NCBI GenBank assembly: GCA_036346255.1
Contig: CM070633.1
Span: 17,608,001-17,672,000, forward strand
Reading direction: 5' to 3'
DNA: 64,000 nucleotides
Source of the DNA: Ampelocalamus luodianensis
Lineage: Eukaryota > Streptophyta > Magnoliopsida > Poales > Poaceae
Positions 32,201 to 43,155 of this stretch are shown here, in pieces. Positions within the stretch are counted from its first letter, which is position 1, and each line of letters opens with the position of its first letter. The position numbers were made by a program, and so were the translations under genes. The notes beneath the pieces were generated by a model. It was not told where the DNA came from. It made no database searches and saw nothing but the letters and a program-made list of their open reading frames with translations.

Positions 32201-33488
32201 TGCTATGTTTAATTGTGAAAACTAAAAATGAAAAACAAAATGATTTAGACTTGGGCACAACGGTATGTTGGTGTGATCTGTTGGGTGTGACTGGAATGGT
32301 GCCCGAGTCAATTAAGGACCGAACATCTTGTGAGTGAATTTTTATCCAGGCATTTTGGCGTGCCAACCACACTAGAGGGTATGGGACCTCTCTTGACCTA
32401 GTACTTTGGCGTGTATTGGCTCCGGGTCGCAGGAGGTCGCAGGAGGGATGGTGTTGGGAGCATGGTAGTTGTCCGAAAAGCTTTACCCCGCAAAGGTAGT
32501 TGTCTTTTCGGCTTTACCATGTCAGCGTATGGATTTCTATCCATACGAGCGGCTCGTAGTTAATACACAATATTGGAAAAAGTCTCGTAGGACTTAGCTG
32601 TGCCGGCATACCTTCGGTAGTGTGCTTTGGCTTAAAGGCGATGCAAGTGTGGGTACAGTGTTACACCCCTGCAGGGTTAAAACTATTCGAATAGCCTCGT
32701 CCTAGGTGATGGACACGCTTGGGTAAGCTTTTCAAGAGTTAGACTACAACCTTTTAACTAAAATTTGACGGGTGGTACGAATCTGGGATTCGTGCTATGT
32801 TGTGGTGACTATTGGGATAGTCACTTCTAGGTTGTTTTTTTTTCTTTACTCTGTTGTTATTATTACCTTACTGTATTTCAACATTAAAAATGAATTGCAA
32901 ACTTGCCTTTAAATTGTATTACATTATTGCAAATAAAGTTGGCTTTATGCAAATGAAACGTATGGCCTCCACCAAATAAGCTCGCATGTAGCATATGAGC
33001 AGTGCGCTAGTTCACACGTCGGTCTTGCGGGTACAAAGACAATCTTTGTACTCGTGTGCTTTGCTTAATGTTTTTGTTGCAGAGGAAGAAGGTGAGCCCC
33101 AAGGGCCTCACTTACGTGAGTCGTGTTGCCGCTTTCGTGGGCGACTAGACTTGGCGGTCCGGTCGGATGCCTTGTGGGTTGGAGGCACGCGATTGGCTTT
33201 GTTTATAGCCATCTTATGGCACTTTTGCTTCATTGTCGTTCTTGTTTATTTGTGTATCTTGGCACATCGGCCTTTGTGCTGTAATAACTCTACTATTTGT
33301 TTATCTTCCGTTTGGTAGTGTGGTGTTTGGACTCTATGTTTGGAATGGAGTTGATGTCTAATTTTGTAACGAGGTGTGTATCTGCTTCAGGAAGTATACA
33401 TATCTCGAGGATCAGTTTATTTGATTTGTGATGCTAGGACCAGGTGGTTGGTTAAGCATCACAAGCCAAATAAATTGGGGTCCTCACA
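29266..33488 (+). repeat. 3' LTR of Tekay-like element
   Basis: 4223 bp, matching the 5' LTR throughout. It contains the 390 bp missing from the other copy (after 30607, resuming at the second CCGT, 30994-30997). Small differences from the 5' LTR cluster at CTG/CAG words. The hairpin run recurs at about 32461-32830. Confidence 0.92.
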
Positions 33489-33854
33489 ACCAGCTCTACG
33501 AATTAAGCCTTAACACCTCGATCTCACTATGGATGCTCTTCCTCCACTCCAGAGATGGTGAGTTCCAAACCAATCACAACTATTGTCGGGCCTCTTCACA
33601 CTCTTTTTGAAGACATCACCGTATAAATCTTCTCCAAACCGTCTAGATGCTGGCAAACACCAAGAGTAACAAATCGCAGCGCTTGCTTGAAGATTATCAA
33701 GTGCCAAAGTGATCAACTAATGATGCAATGCACTTGAATGCTCTCAACTACTTCAAAATATGAAATGAATGCAAATGAATAGAGGAGAGTGCACCAAAGC
33801 CTCAAATGTATTCGATGTGGGCAAAAGGTCCTGAGCTTGGTGCAGGTGAGGGTG

Positions 33855-33862
33855 TATTTATA
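33855..33862 (-). promoter_or_regulatory. TATA box of the copia 5' LTR
   Basis: TATAAATA on the minus strand, in the same relative place as TATAAATA in the related solo LTR (56366-56373). The position fits the U3/R promoter of an LTR. The promoter is now separated from gag by the 12.8-kb gypsy insertion. Confidence 0.6.
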
Positions 33863-34602
33863 GCCCTAAATCACAAAACTAGTTATTTGAAGCAAAACCC
33901 TAAAAAATTCAAGACTTGCGGTAGTACCGCTGAACAAACCCGGTACTGCCGCTTGCACTGTTCAATGGTTGACTATTGTTCATTAAATATTTCTGAACTA
34001 GCCATTACAAAAAGATGCGGTACTACCGCCTTCACGAGGTCCGGTACTACCGCAGAGTGGTGGCACCGTTTGGCTCGAGTGGTACTACCAATTTCTAGAG
34101 GTTAAAGAAACACGAAAGACGCCCTCTCTGGAAATCAAAACTCCCAAAAACATGTTCTTTGGAAAATACGTACCGCCAACTAGAATCTAGCACTACCGCA
34201 CAGCAGTAGTACCGCTCATCAACTACGGTCATACCAATTTTCAAAACAGATTTCCAGATGCTATTCTAAATGCAATGCATGACACTTGGTTGATCATAAT
34301 GGCAGAAAATAAAATTTCAAGCTACTAGTCATGATCCCTCTTTATAGTACGGCATCTAGCCTACAAATCCAGTCTTTTCTCCAAACACCGAGACTGGTAA
34401 AAACTATAAAAGGATCCTTAAGCTTTGTAATACATTTGTCTTGGGCCATGTCGATCTTTTATCATCATTGTATTTCCATTTCCATATCATCATTTAAGAT
34501 TTGGGACTAAATCTATTAAAATGTCTTAGCACACATATTAGTTCCATAACACATTATTGATATTAATTATCAAAATTATTTTTAGGGGCCTAGATGCTTT
34601 CA

Positions 34603-37400
34603 CTTGCCCTCGCTACCAGCATCACCATGTGTCCCTTACCTCACTGATACTCCTTCTTTGCTTGATGTAGCTTGGCGAAACCCAGAGCATGATTGCACCA
34701 TCATCTTCTTCACCTCCAGCGCACACCCCATTTTGGAACTTTGTGTTCCCGATACTCTGGTGAGCTTGACGCTCATCGAACCATGTCATATCACATTCCA
34801 TACTCCACTAATGCTCCCTCCTTGCTTAATGTGGACCCAAGCTCAGGGAATCACCGGAAATGAGCTCTTCCCCAAAACCGTCCGCCGCCGATTTCTTTTA
34901 TGTTTGTCGTCACTTCGGTGAGTCCTCGTTCGATTCCTCACTCCTGCATCATCCTTAGGACCTCAAGAATCTAATGCGCTGCTTCTTAAAGCATCTCCAA
35001 CGATATAACGAGCCTGCATCGTGAGCCTCCTCTGTGTTACCGCTGTTCAACGTCAACACGCTTCTCTAGCCATCCCCCGACGTCACCTACACACTTGGTG
35101 AGCTCCTAGTAGTCCCCTAGTGCTTCTGTGCGCATTAGATCGGTAGATTGGCTAGCGTAGCACATAGTTCACCATGGCCGTCAATAGCACCACCGCAAAA
35201 AAGGGGTATTGCCGCCGCTCCGATGACCATTGGTCCCCGAGCCGCTGCCTATAGCATCAAAGTCGTCCCCTAGAGACAATGCGCACACCTTTCGTTGTCG
35301 ATTTCCCCCAGGCACAAAAATCATGTTGGACCCAAGGCACCTCGCCGCTGCTTGCTAGCGTAGCGCCACCTCCAACCATCTCTCCAGTCCCCGCCACCAT
35401 CCGGTGGCATCGTAGTCGAGAGGGGAACCCATTTTGCCCATTCCTGAGCCAAGTCACTGTGTTGTTCGCCGTTGGTGAACTCACCATGGCGCTCAATCGC
35501 GCACTAGCTCTGCCCCTGCTCTTTTCTCTCTTTGTCAGTGGGCATATGCGATTAAGAGAAGAATAGTGCTAAGTGACAAAGCTTAAGTGTAATAAGTGTA
35601 TGACAAGTGGGACCAGCTGAAAAAGTTAACAAAAATCTAATTTCAAACATTTTTGTAAATGAGTCTATGACATGTGGGACTGCCTCTGTTTTATAAATAA
35701 AATCAAGAAAATGAAAATATGAGTCACTAACAAGTAGGCCTCACATGTAAGTTAATAAAAATAAAAATAAAAAATATGAGAAAGTTGCTTTCAGTTCAGG
35801 GGAAAATACGCTTTCTCTACTTGAAAACGTAAAACTCAGTAGAACTCAGAGGAAAAGACACTTTCGCTGTTGGAAAGCGTAAACCTCAGAAAATACACTT
35901 TGGACGTCATCCTTTTCTTAATTTCTAGAATTTTCAAACCGAAGCAAATTGAAACGTTAATAACTTTTGCAAACAAACTCCAAATCAAATGAATTTTTTT
36001 TGTAAATTATTTTTCTATATTTAATTTGCTTCCGGCTCTTTTGATTAGACATCGATTGTTCAAGCGAAATTTACAACGATCATCCATCCTGTTATTCAGA
36101 GAAACCAGAGCAAGACAAGCAAGATCCTTCGACCATGTTGATCCTACTATTTTAATTATTGTATTTCTTTTTGTAAAATCTATTATTCATGCGTCTATGT
36201 TGGTTTAAAATTGCTATATTTGGGGATAACGTTAGTTATATTCCTATACAATGCATTATCCTCCTTGAAATCTTGATATCCTTACTGTTGTAGCCATTAG
36301 GGTATGGTTTAGACAACAAATGATGTCGAATTGGGGTTTTTTTTTTCGAATGCGAATATCACATAAATTCTTAGTGAGGCTCTAGTCTTTACTAAAATTT
36401 GAAAGAATGGATGACATGTTGAATATGAGTTTGGAAGATTTTGAAATGATGATCCAGAGGGGTTTACCTTTGTTATTTTGTATAAAAGTAAAAATAAAAA
36501 CTTATTTTGTGACGCGAGCGAGTTATATTATATTGTGAGAAGTGTGAGAGGTGTATCTCACAAGTAGATAGGGGGGCGATCCTCGCCCGGGTGAATTAAG
36601 GACTGAACACCGGTGCATCCGACCTAAGCGTAAGCGTACAACCACATGTGTCGGTATGGGACGACCTTAGCTAATTAAGTCATCGAAAACTAACCTTGTA
36701 CGTTGGTAAGGCCGCAGTAATGCGAACATGACCGTCATTTTTGAAGGGGTTTCCTTCACCACGGTATCGGAAAAAAAGTTTGTTGACACAACGGTGAATG
36801 CCTCACTGAGACAGGGGTGTACCTGGGTGAAGTGAGGGTGTTTATTCGTCGAGCTAGTGCAAGGTTATGACTAGGTGATCTAAAGGCTTCGATGCGTGCT
36901 CTAGACTACTTACCAAAGGTTAGTGAGCGGTGGTATCGACGGATGCCAAACAAAGTAGAGAATTCGTGTGTTGTGGGTAAAGTTGTACACCTCTGCAGAG
37001 TGTAAATATATTTACATTGCCGTACTCTGGGTGATGAGCGTGCGAAGTGTAGTATTGCCGAATATAGTCTTGGTTTTTGCAAAAATGATTCTTACTAGAG
37101 TGCAGTCTTAGTATTGCCGAGCGGTCAAACGATTCATACTCTCGGTGATGGGTATACTGCTGAACTTTCTGGACTTTATACATATTATGCTTCTGCTGTT
37201 TCATTCGCTACTTCTGATACTTGACCTTTTATTTGGCCGGTCGGTCCTTGTAATGTAAAGTTTGTAATCGCTTAAGTTATATACCATATTTGTTTCATTT
37301 TGTACGTATGTATGTATGGATGTGTATACTAGCCACTGATCATGGGACTGGTACGGTACACACACAAGGGCTTCGGGTATTCAAAGCCCAGACTCCGACA
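34603..37400 (+). repeat. partial gypsy LTR (family 3) beside the copia element
   Basis: It shares layout with the LTRs of the Tekay-like element and of 42150-61399: the phrase gaccatgttgatcc (36132), gaattaaggactgaacacc (36592), a (tatg)n tract near 37307, gatcatgggactgg (37338) and an end TCCGACA at 37400. The 5' part should lie on the other side of the copia insertion but is not recognisable there. It contains adjacent perfect palindromes CTCTGCAGAG (36991-37000) and TGTAAATATATTTACA (37001-37016). Open frames within it are not genes. Confidence 0.7.
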
Positions 37401-37844
37401 CATGTATAGACATATCTACGGTTGTCTCTAATTCAAATTAAGGAAAATAAAATTCAATAAATAGAGAAGGTTTACACTTCAATAAAAGTTTATATATATG
37501 ACCATATGTACACATTACTAGTATGTGCTGTTTTAATTGTATTTATAGACGGTTTACTTTTTAAAGATATGGTTATGGTGTTATGCCGAGATCTCTACGT
37601 GCACTTTAGTATTTTCCATTTTAATTGCATATCATTGATGGTTTACTTCTTTTATACATGCTGATGCCTATATCTTCATATTAATATTTCCTATTCTGCG
37701 GCGGCTTATATTACTTTAGCCAAGATTACTATTTTTCCATTTCAATTTTACTATACAGACGCTTTACATCCTTTAATATGCGTTGTTGATCAATGTCCAC
37801 ACACTGAAACATAACTTTTTTTGTTTCATCCAAAATGATACTTC
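37401..37844. repeat. AT-rich stretch with degenerate repeats
   Basis: Between about 37525 and 37790, three or four diverged units share ccattttaattgNat and gacggtttactt-like wording, with a period of roughly 75-90 bp. No gene. The origin is unknown. Confidence 0.4.
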
Positions 37845-38300
37845 CTACCCTTGGTAACGAGCGTGGCACATTCCAGCCTTTTCAATTTGAGGGGACATCT
37901 CCAGCTCAAGCATAGGACAGTTGGAAATCATATATCCATATATATAATCCAAAACATAGATGTATGAGACATTGTGATCATACAACAGAGACTTGAAATT
38001 ACAGAACCCTACACAAGATCCGACAAAATATCCCTGCCATTGATCTGTAGCTGATGTATTGCTGGATTCATGTATCATAGTAACTCTGTTCCCATGTGAT
38101 TGCATAATACAGGCTTCATTCCATATGCAACGACTATTTATCCCATCATCGCATACATAGCATAAGATCCAGAAAGCCGGAATTTGATCAGCATTGCATA
38201 TAGTAGCATCTTTGTTGGCTATATAACTATAGCTGCGCACTGTAAAATCTACTCTATTATTCCAAAACCCTGTAGGCATGTGACTATAAGGGGTCAACAA
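37845..38300 (-). pseudogene. uncharacterised 151-codon ORF, possible receptor ectodomain fragment
   Basis: Minus-strand open frame, cysteine-rich (about 10 Cys), with no transmembrane segment or kinase motif. The phrase SYIYVLDYIYGYMISNCP followed by MLELEMSP faintly recalls the cysteine-rich ectodomain end of Lr10-like/WAK-type receptor kinases, where a YVL...C..L.M.P pattern precedes the membrane segment. This is a weak impression. No upstream exon, start context or neighbouring kinase is visible. It could be a gene fragment or a chance open frame. A protein search would decide. Confidence 0.25.
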
Positions 38301-38848
38301 TTTCTGATATCTTGCGCTGGGGCACGTCAGTGCTAGCTAGATACAACCCATTCTTGTTATCTACCTAGGCTGCCCAGCTAATTTCCAAAATCAGCAGAGA
38401 GAGAGAGAGACAGAGAGAGATACATGGACATAAAATGGTGATTGTGGTCCTCTACAATCAAACTCTTTTGGATGAGAAGATGGTCAAATTAAGGGGGAGA
38501 TAATCCAAGAGAAAAGTTTGGACCAAGAAGGCATACACACCAACGCATACAATGAACATACAAAATGAGTACATCTCATGCTTTAATGGTATATGCGTCA
38601 CATTACCAGATTCGTGCTATAATGGTATGTACATCATAGTTACCAGATTCTTGCGGAAGCTGATGGATCGCGCGGGTGACAGGGGAAGCACTCATATGAG
38701 TGAACACGGTACAATCACGGCATGCAGACACGTATGGCGGACGATCGTTTTCTCTAACATGGATGCCGAGGAGAAATTTATATTAGGGGTTTCTATCTAC
38801 ACCGATGCCAATGGCTCCAAATCATCCTAGCCCTATCTTTAATTTTAA
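38301..38848. other. gene-free stretch with (GA)n
   Basis: A GA-rich microsatellite at about 38396-38420. The 92-codon plus-strand frame at 38552-38830 shows no recognisable motif and is not called. The words ataatggtatNtac and taatggtatatgc repeat near 38583 and 38620. Confidence 0.35.
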
Positions 38849-39136
38849 CTAGCCGAATTTCTCAGGCAACTGCGCGGCTAGCAAATCAATACATATGCTT
38901 TTATTTGAAGAAGACTTGTAATTGTTATACAACTCTAATGCTTCTATTCAAAAATAGAGTTGTATTTCTTATACAACTTTAATGGTTTAATATATATCTG
39001 ATGAATCTACACCATTATAATCTGGATCCACCAAAATAAGCATAGTAGTTATTTCTCCTTTTCCTCCAATTAATGTGACAATTTATAGCCAATGAGAATG
39101 AATGTGGTGGTTTCTTTTCCTGTCATTTTAATAATA
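38849..39136 (-). mobile_element. small Helitron, related to 12422-12727
   Basis: The minus-strand 3' end reads CTAGCCGCGCAGTTGC...GGCTAG followed by T (plus-strand 38849-38852 is ctag). It aligns with the 3' end of the 12422-12727 element, and interior phrases (aaagttgtataagaaatacaact) match too. Its 5' end abuts the next Helitron at 39136-39140, so the exact start is unclear. Confidence 0.6.
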
Positions 39137-40954
39137 CTAGTAAAGTGCCCGCGCGTTGCCACAGAACATATCATTTCCGCCTCCACCCACCTCCCCTCCC
39201 CCCGTCATGGCCCTCTCCACTCTTGTTTCTCTTGACTCCCTCCCCCATCGCCCTCTCCACCAAACCCGCCACCGCCTCCATCTCCCATCCCCACAGGTTC
39301 CTTCACGTGTCAATGGCGATGGTGGTAACCGACTGGAGATGTAGAGCAGAAGCGAGGTCGGGGCTCGAGCCACCGCCGATGCGGACCGGCACGACGAGCC
39401 TCCACCTCCCGTCCCCATCCCTGTCCCCGGCCCCTCCCTCTGTCACTGCCCTCTCCACTCCCATCCCCCTCGCCTCTCTCCCCCACCACCCTCTCCACCA
39501 GACTCGTTGCCGCCTCCATCTCCCATCCCGACTGGCGCCTCCACGTGTCAATGGAGATAGTGGTGGCCAACTAGAGATGATGAACTGTTGTTGTCTCGAT
39601 CTTTCGATGAGAAGGATAAATTTCAATTGGATGATGATCAGCTCTCATGATCCAGGCTACGAACGCAGCACGTACGAACTAAGCAATCGCTGAACTAATC
39701 ACCAAGTCGTTATCAACCATGCCAAAGACCCGATTGACCTGATCACGAGGTTCAATTCCTGCAAGCAATCAAAAAACAAGCAAGAACGAAATAACAAGCA
39801 ATCTGAATTGCAAATATATAATTGAGTTCAAAATGTGTGATTCGGCAGAGGTTCTTTACGGTTGGTCTAGTTGACACAAGCGAAGAACAAGAGTTTTTAC
39901 AATGGAGAAACTAAGCAAACGAAATCCGCCCAACCCTAATGGCGGCGGCCACTATGTATAGGAGGGAGAGGTGAAAGAAGGGGGGTATTGTTCATGAGTG
40001 AATAGTGACCATCTGAATAGTACATGCTGCCTAGGGTTACAAGGTCCATGGGCCCAAGTTCGACTCAAAAAATAGCTTCTGACTCTTTTGGCGATTGTGC
40101 TGCGCTCAAAAGGAATTTGGAGGTGAGGCTAGATCCGTTGGAAAGAGGACGAAATAGGTTTTCAATCAAGCACTCGTGCGCCTCAAACGGAGTCTGTATG
40201 TGAAAGTTATGTACGTTTGAAGTTGGTGTTGTCTCCGGTGACTGAATTGGATTGCACAAGCTTCTCTTCATGATCAGCTCCTAGAAACATCACATGCATT
40301 AGGTAGCAGCATATTCTTATTAGAAATAAAATGCACTCCTAGAAACGAAGTTACCTGATGGTTCAATTGACGTGTACGAGCTCTTGTGATTGAACCTTAC
40401 AAGTGCATAGGTTTAGATCTATTGTGAGGAGTGTTGGTTGTATGCTTAGAAGTGATGTCCTCATCAGGAGTATGGAGCGAAAGCGAGGTTGGGGCTCGAG
40501 CCACCGTCGATGTGGACTGGTGCGATGACGAGGTCACTTCCTTCCGTCTCATCGACTTCGTTCACGTGCCGTCTTCGCCTCCCATCCCCCTCCCTCCTCT
40601 ATCGCCCTCTCCACCAGACCCGTCGCCTCCTCCCTCTCCTTTCCCCGCTGGTGCCTCCACGCATCGATGGTGATGGTGGCGGCTGATCGGCGATGGAGCG
40701 GAAGCGAGCTCTGGGCTCAAACCAAGCCGATGCAGACCGACGCGGCAATGAGGTCACTCGCCTCCGTCTCGTCAGCTCCATTTGTGTGTGAGAGGTAGAT
40801 GCAGTGGTAGGGTTGTGGAGGTGTGCATATGCGGTAAGAGTGGGACGGGGTGGTGCAGAGCAGCGGGGGTTCGTTGTTTTTTTTCGTACATGGGGTGTGA
40901 CCATCATCCCGCTGCGTGGGGGTATACTCCTTTTTTATTAATTAAGATAATAGA
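39137..40954 (-). mobile_element. Helitron with GC-rich interior, carrying an inserted LTR-like repeat
   Basis: The minus strand starts TCTATTATCTTAATTAATAA at 40954 after an A and ends GGCACTTTACTAG at 39137 before a T, the rice Helitron signature. A degenerate hairpin sits about 10 nt before the end. The interior has GC-rich blocks that repeat (39190-39360, 39430-39575, 40560-40700; shared wording ccctctccacca and cgggctcgagcc). An 889-bp repeat is inserted at 39578-40466, so the original length was about 930 bp. The long GC-rich open frames here are compositional, not genes. Confidence 0.7.
39578..40466 (-). mobile_element. LTR-like repeat family X, copy C
   Basis: On the minus strand it begins TGATGAGGACATC and ends GTTCATCA, and matches the two copies at 49282-50919. 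Shared phrases are cggactccgtttgag-like wording, tttccaacggatctagcctc, gattgcttNttat and ccttctcatcgaaagatc. Flanks (agaga / ggagt) are not a clean duplication. No coding sequence. The family was not identified. Confidence 0.65.
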
Positions 40955-41394
40955 TAATTATATTTTCATTGCATTAAGAGCGTCCTCTTTAAATTATTTT
41001 TTTAGAAGGAAAGAGTCACAAAGTTCTTCGACATTTTTCGTGGATACAATAACTCCACTCATCAAGAAGGTACAATTGACCATGCGCACATGGACAATGT
41101 CAGCGACTCACAAGTTTGCGGTTCGAGCGGGTGGGGGAAATGAGGGTAATAGGATTATGGGGAAGGGCACATTTGTGGCAAGCATAAGGGAAGAGTGGGA
41201 CATTTGATCAGAAAAGGTTTGCTTTTCAACCATGAACTCTACCATCGGTTTGATTTTCAACTCTGAACTATGAAACTATCCGATTTGGAACCTCTAACTA
41301 TCTAAACTGTCCACGTTACCCCCTCAACCCAAACTGGGGTGGTTTTCTGCCGACGTGTCGTCCACATGGATGTCAGCTTGGCACTAAATATGAG
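40955..41394. other. gene-free stretch
   Basis: Nothing recognised except repetitive-looking wording at 41221-41340 (caaccatgaactctacc, ctgaactatgaaactatcc) that resembles ends of grass DNA elements. Boundaries cannot be set. Confidence 0.3.
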
Positions 41395-41880
41395 TTGGCT
41401 CGCCACATCGGGAACGGACCACCCAATTTGTTGCCCCTTAAGTCCACGAGTTGGAGATCCCTTCCAGGCTCTCCCAGTACGTCCACCTGCAAGAACTCAT
41501 TGTCGCTGAGCTGCACAATGTGCAGCGACGAGTTATACTCACCTCCGAACGCAGGAAGTACTTCAAGTTGGGATGAAACGATGCAGAGACGAGGCCTGAC
41601 AGGAGGTTACCAGACACGTCGAAGGAAGGAGATGTCGGATAGGGATGCCGGGATGGTGTTGGAGAGCAAGTTAGACCAGAGGCTGAGCTTCCCAAGGCAC
41701 GGGAGTGACGCTAGTGCCGGGGAGATGGGGCTGGAGAGGCGCACCGCAGGAGCAGCAGCTCGACAATGCGGCCGGTGTCAGACATGCACGCAAGGCCATG
41801 CCGGTAGCAAGGCACACACGGTGAGGCAGCATCCCACCCAAACATGGCATTGCTCATGGGGTGCAAATAAAGCTCGTTAG
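41395..41880 (-). pseudogene. leucine-rich-repeat receptor-like fragment
   Basis: The minus strand reads, with frameshifts, ACMSDTGRIVELLL (as in the N-terminal cap before the repeats), then LPCLGKLSLWSNLLSNTIPA, SLSDISFLRR, DVSGNLLSGLVSASFHPNL, SSLHIVQLSDNEFL and LQLVDLRGNKLGGPFPMWR. These are leucine-rich repeats with LxxLxLxxNxLxGxIP spacing, as in plant LRR receptor kinases. At least two frame changes (near 41625 and 41545) and no kinase domain make it a pseudogene fragment. The plus-strand open frame over the same stretch is its shadow. Confidence 0.7.
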
Positions 41881-42149
41881 TGGGGCTCACTGTATAGGTT
41901 CAAAATTGTACTAATTACATTAGCTAATTGGTTAAACATTTAAATAAGTCAATTTTGAATGAAATTGGATTTCACTTGGGTTCGACTCGGCTCAGCTCAT
42001 TAGCTCGATTCTAAAAATACTTCAACTCATAAATAAAATGATGTTAAATTTAACTCTGTCAATTTCACAAAAAGCACGATAAGACGAGGACTTGGCTCGA
42101 TACCCAACCCTAGTTGCGCGCACCACTTCCGGACATGAGCAGCGCAGCG
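41881..42149. other. gene-free flank of the split LTR
   Basis: No gene recognised. The last 5 bases before the LTR (cagcg, 42145-42149) nearly match aagcg at 61400-61404. Confidence 0.3.
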
Positions 42150-43155
42150 TGTAAGATCCCAAAAATTCAAATTATTGTATATTTAAGTTGAAAATCCCAT
42201 TTCTGGTTTTTTTTCCTTTTCTCAAAAAAGTTACGCATTAAGTAAAGCTTTATCCTAATTTACAGCTGCTGAAAATGTATTTTCTAAATTAATTAAAATT
42301 GATAAAATATGGAAATACTTAATTATAGTTCCAAAATATCTAAAGTTCCTATCAAAAAGTTTCAAAAAATTTGAACTAAGTTTGGTAATTTTGTGTTGTC
42401 CAATGCAATTTCTAATATTAAATCATTTTGGAAAAGTTTTAAAATTCAAAAATCCTTCTCAGTCCGTAACAATATCCTCGGCTAGGCCCAATTGCCGTTT
42501 CGGCCCAGTGCCAGCCAACGCGCCATCCCCTCTTCCTTTTTTGCCTTCCTCGTGCGAAGACGCCTTTCGCGAAATGTGCCATCTCTCTGTCGCGTCGTTT
42601 TCAATTGTTGAGTCATTGTCCACCTTTGTCGCACACCATTGGAACCGAGGTCCTAGGTACTATAGCCACTATAGTAATTGCACGAGTCGCCTGCTAAAGT
42701 TAACTCCTTTGCACGCCTCCAACTCCATTATCGAAGCCCCGACCTGTCTCCTCTCCCTTTTGGCAGCCATTGTTGTGTGAGAGACGCTATGGACCACCAT
42801 TTAAGCCCCTCCTAAGTGCATCACTCTAATTTCCCAAACACGTCATCTCCATTTTGCCCATTTCCCGCAAGTTTCCTCCGATCAGCTACCTAGAATGTTA
42901 TCATCAGTTTTGGCTCTACGTGTGCACTACGCCACGCACCACTATGGTTGCTGCCCTTTTCGGTGAGTTCTTACCCTTCAGTCTACAACACTTTGCGCAA
43001 TTTTCTATCCGGAGCTTAAGCCCTCGAGGGAATTCTTGGTCTGTGCAGTGTAGCACTAGATCTAGGTCATCCTCTTTGTCACCAGCCACTATCGTCGCCA
43101 CCATATTCCTCTACCTCTAGTGAGCTTCAACCTAGCTTGTGGTCAGTTTTAGCTT

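Larger units (their letters stand above)
20644..33488 (+). mobile_element. Tekay/Del-like Ty3/gypsy chromovirus, complete in structure
   Basis: A 12,845-bp element with TG...CA LTRs, a perfect 5-bp duplication ACCAG (20639-20643 and 33489-33493), primer site, gag, protease, RT, RNase H, integrase, a chromodomain-like C-terminus and a polypurine tract in the right order. LTR length near 4 kb and a chromodomain after integrase point to the Tekay/Del clade (RIRE3/RIRE8-like in rice; inference). The LTRs are nearly identical apart from a 390-bp deletion and clustered small differences, so insertion was recent. Gag-Pol is interrupted by several frameshifts. Confidence 0.92.
13720..34602 (-). mobile_element. 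SIRE/Maximus-type Ty1/copia retrotransposon, 3' truncated, with nested gypsy element
   Basis: On the minus strand the order is LTR (34602 to 20304), primer site, gag with CCHC knuckle, protease, integrase, RT, RNase H, and then a separate acidic third ORF. This is the copia order with the extra ORF typical of the SIRE/Maximus clade. The 5' LTR is split by a complete gypsy element at 20644-33488. The 3' LTR and the end of the third ORF are missing; the sequence loses identity near 13720. A related solo LTR lies at 55324-57070. The expected 5-bp target copy next to the 5' LTR would be cttgc, but its partner is lost. Confidence 0.85.
20304..34602 (-). repeat. copia 5' LTR, split by the nested gypsy element
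   Basis: Two parts, 20304-20643 and 33494-34602, make one LTR of about 1.45 kb, reading TGAAAGCATCTAGG...GATCCTACA on the minus strand. The same ends and internal phrases occur in the solo LTR at 55324-57070. It contains repeated GCGGTAGTACCGC-type motifs (33918-33930, 34017-34029 and variants) and a TATA box at 33855-33862. Confidence 0.9.

Noticed and set aside
34985..35000. aaagcatctccaacga as the end of another Harbinger-like element
   Set aside because: No inverted partner or TAA duplication nearby, and it lies inside a recognisable gypsy LTR.
39145..39693. Long GC-rich open frames on both strands at 39137-39700 and 40430-40910
   Set aside because: They overlap in several frames, are Pro/Ser/His-rich from composition, contain repeated blocks, and lie inside a Helitron. 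No protein motif.
41395..41880. The 161-codon plus-strand open frame
   Set aside because: It is the shadow of the minus-strand leucine-rich repeats, which read clearly as LxxLxLxxN units.
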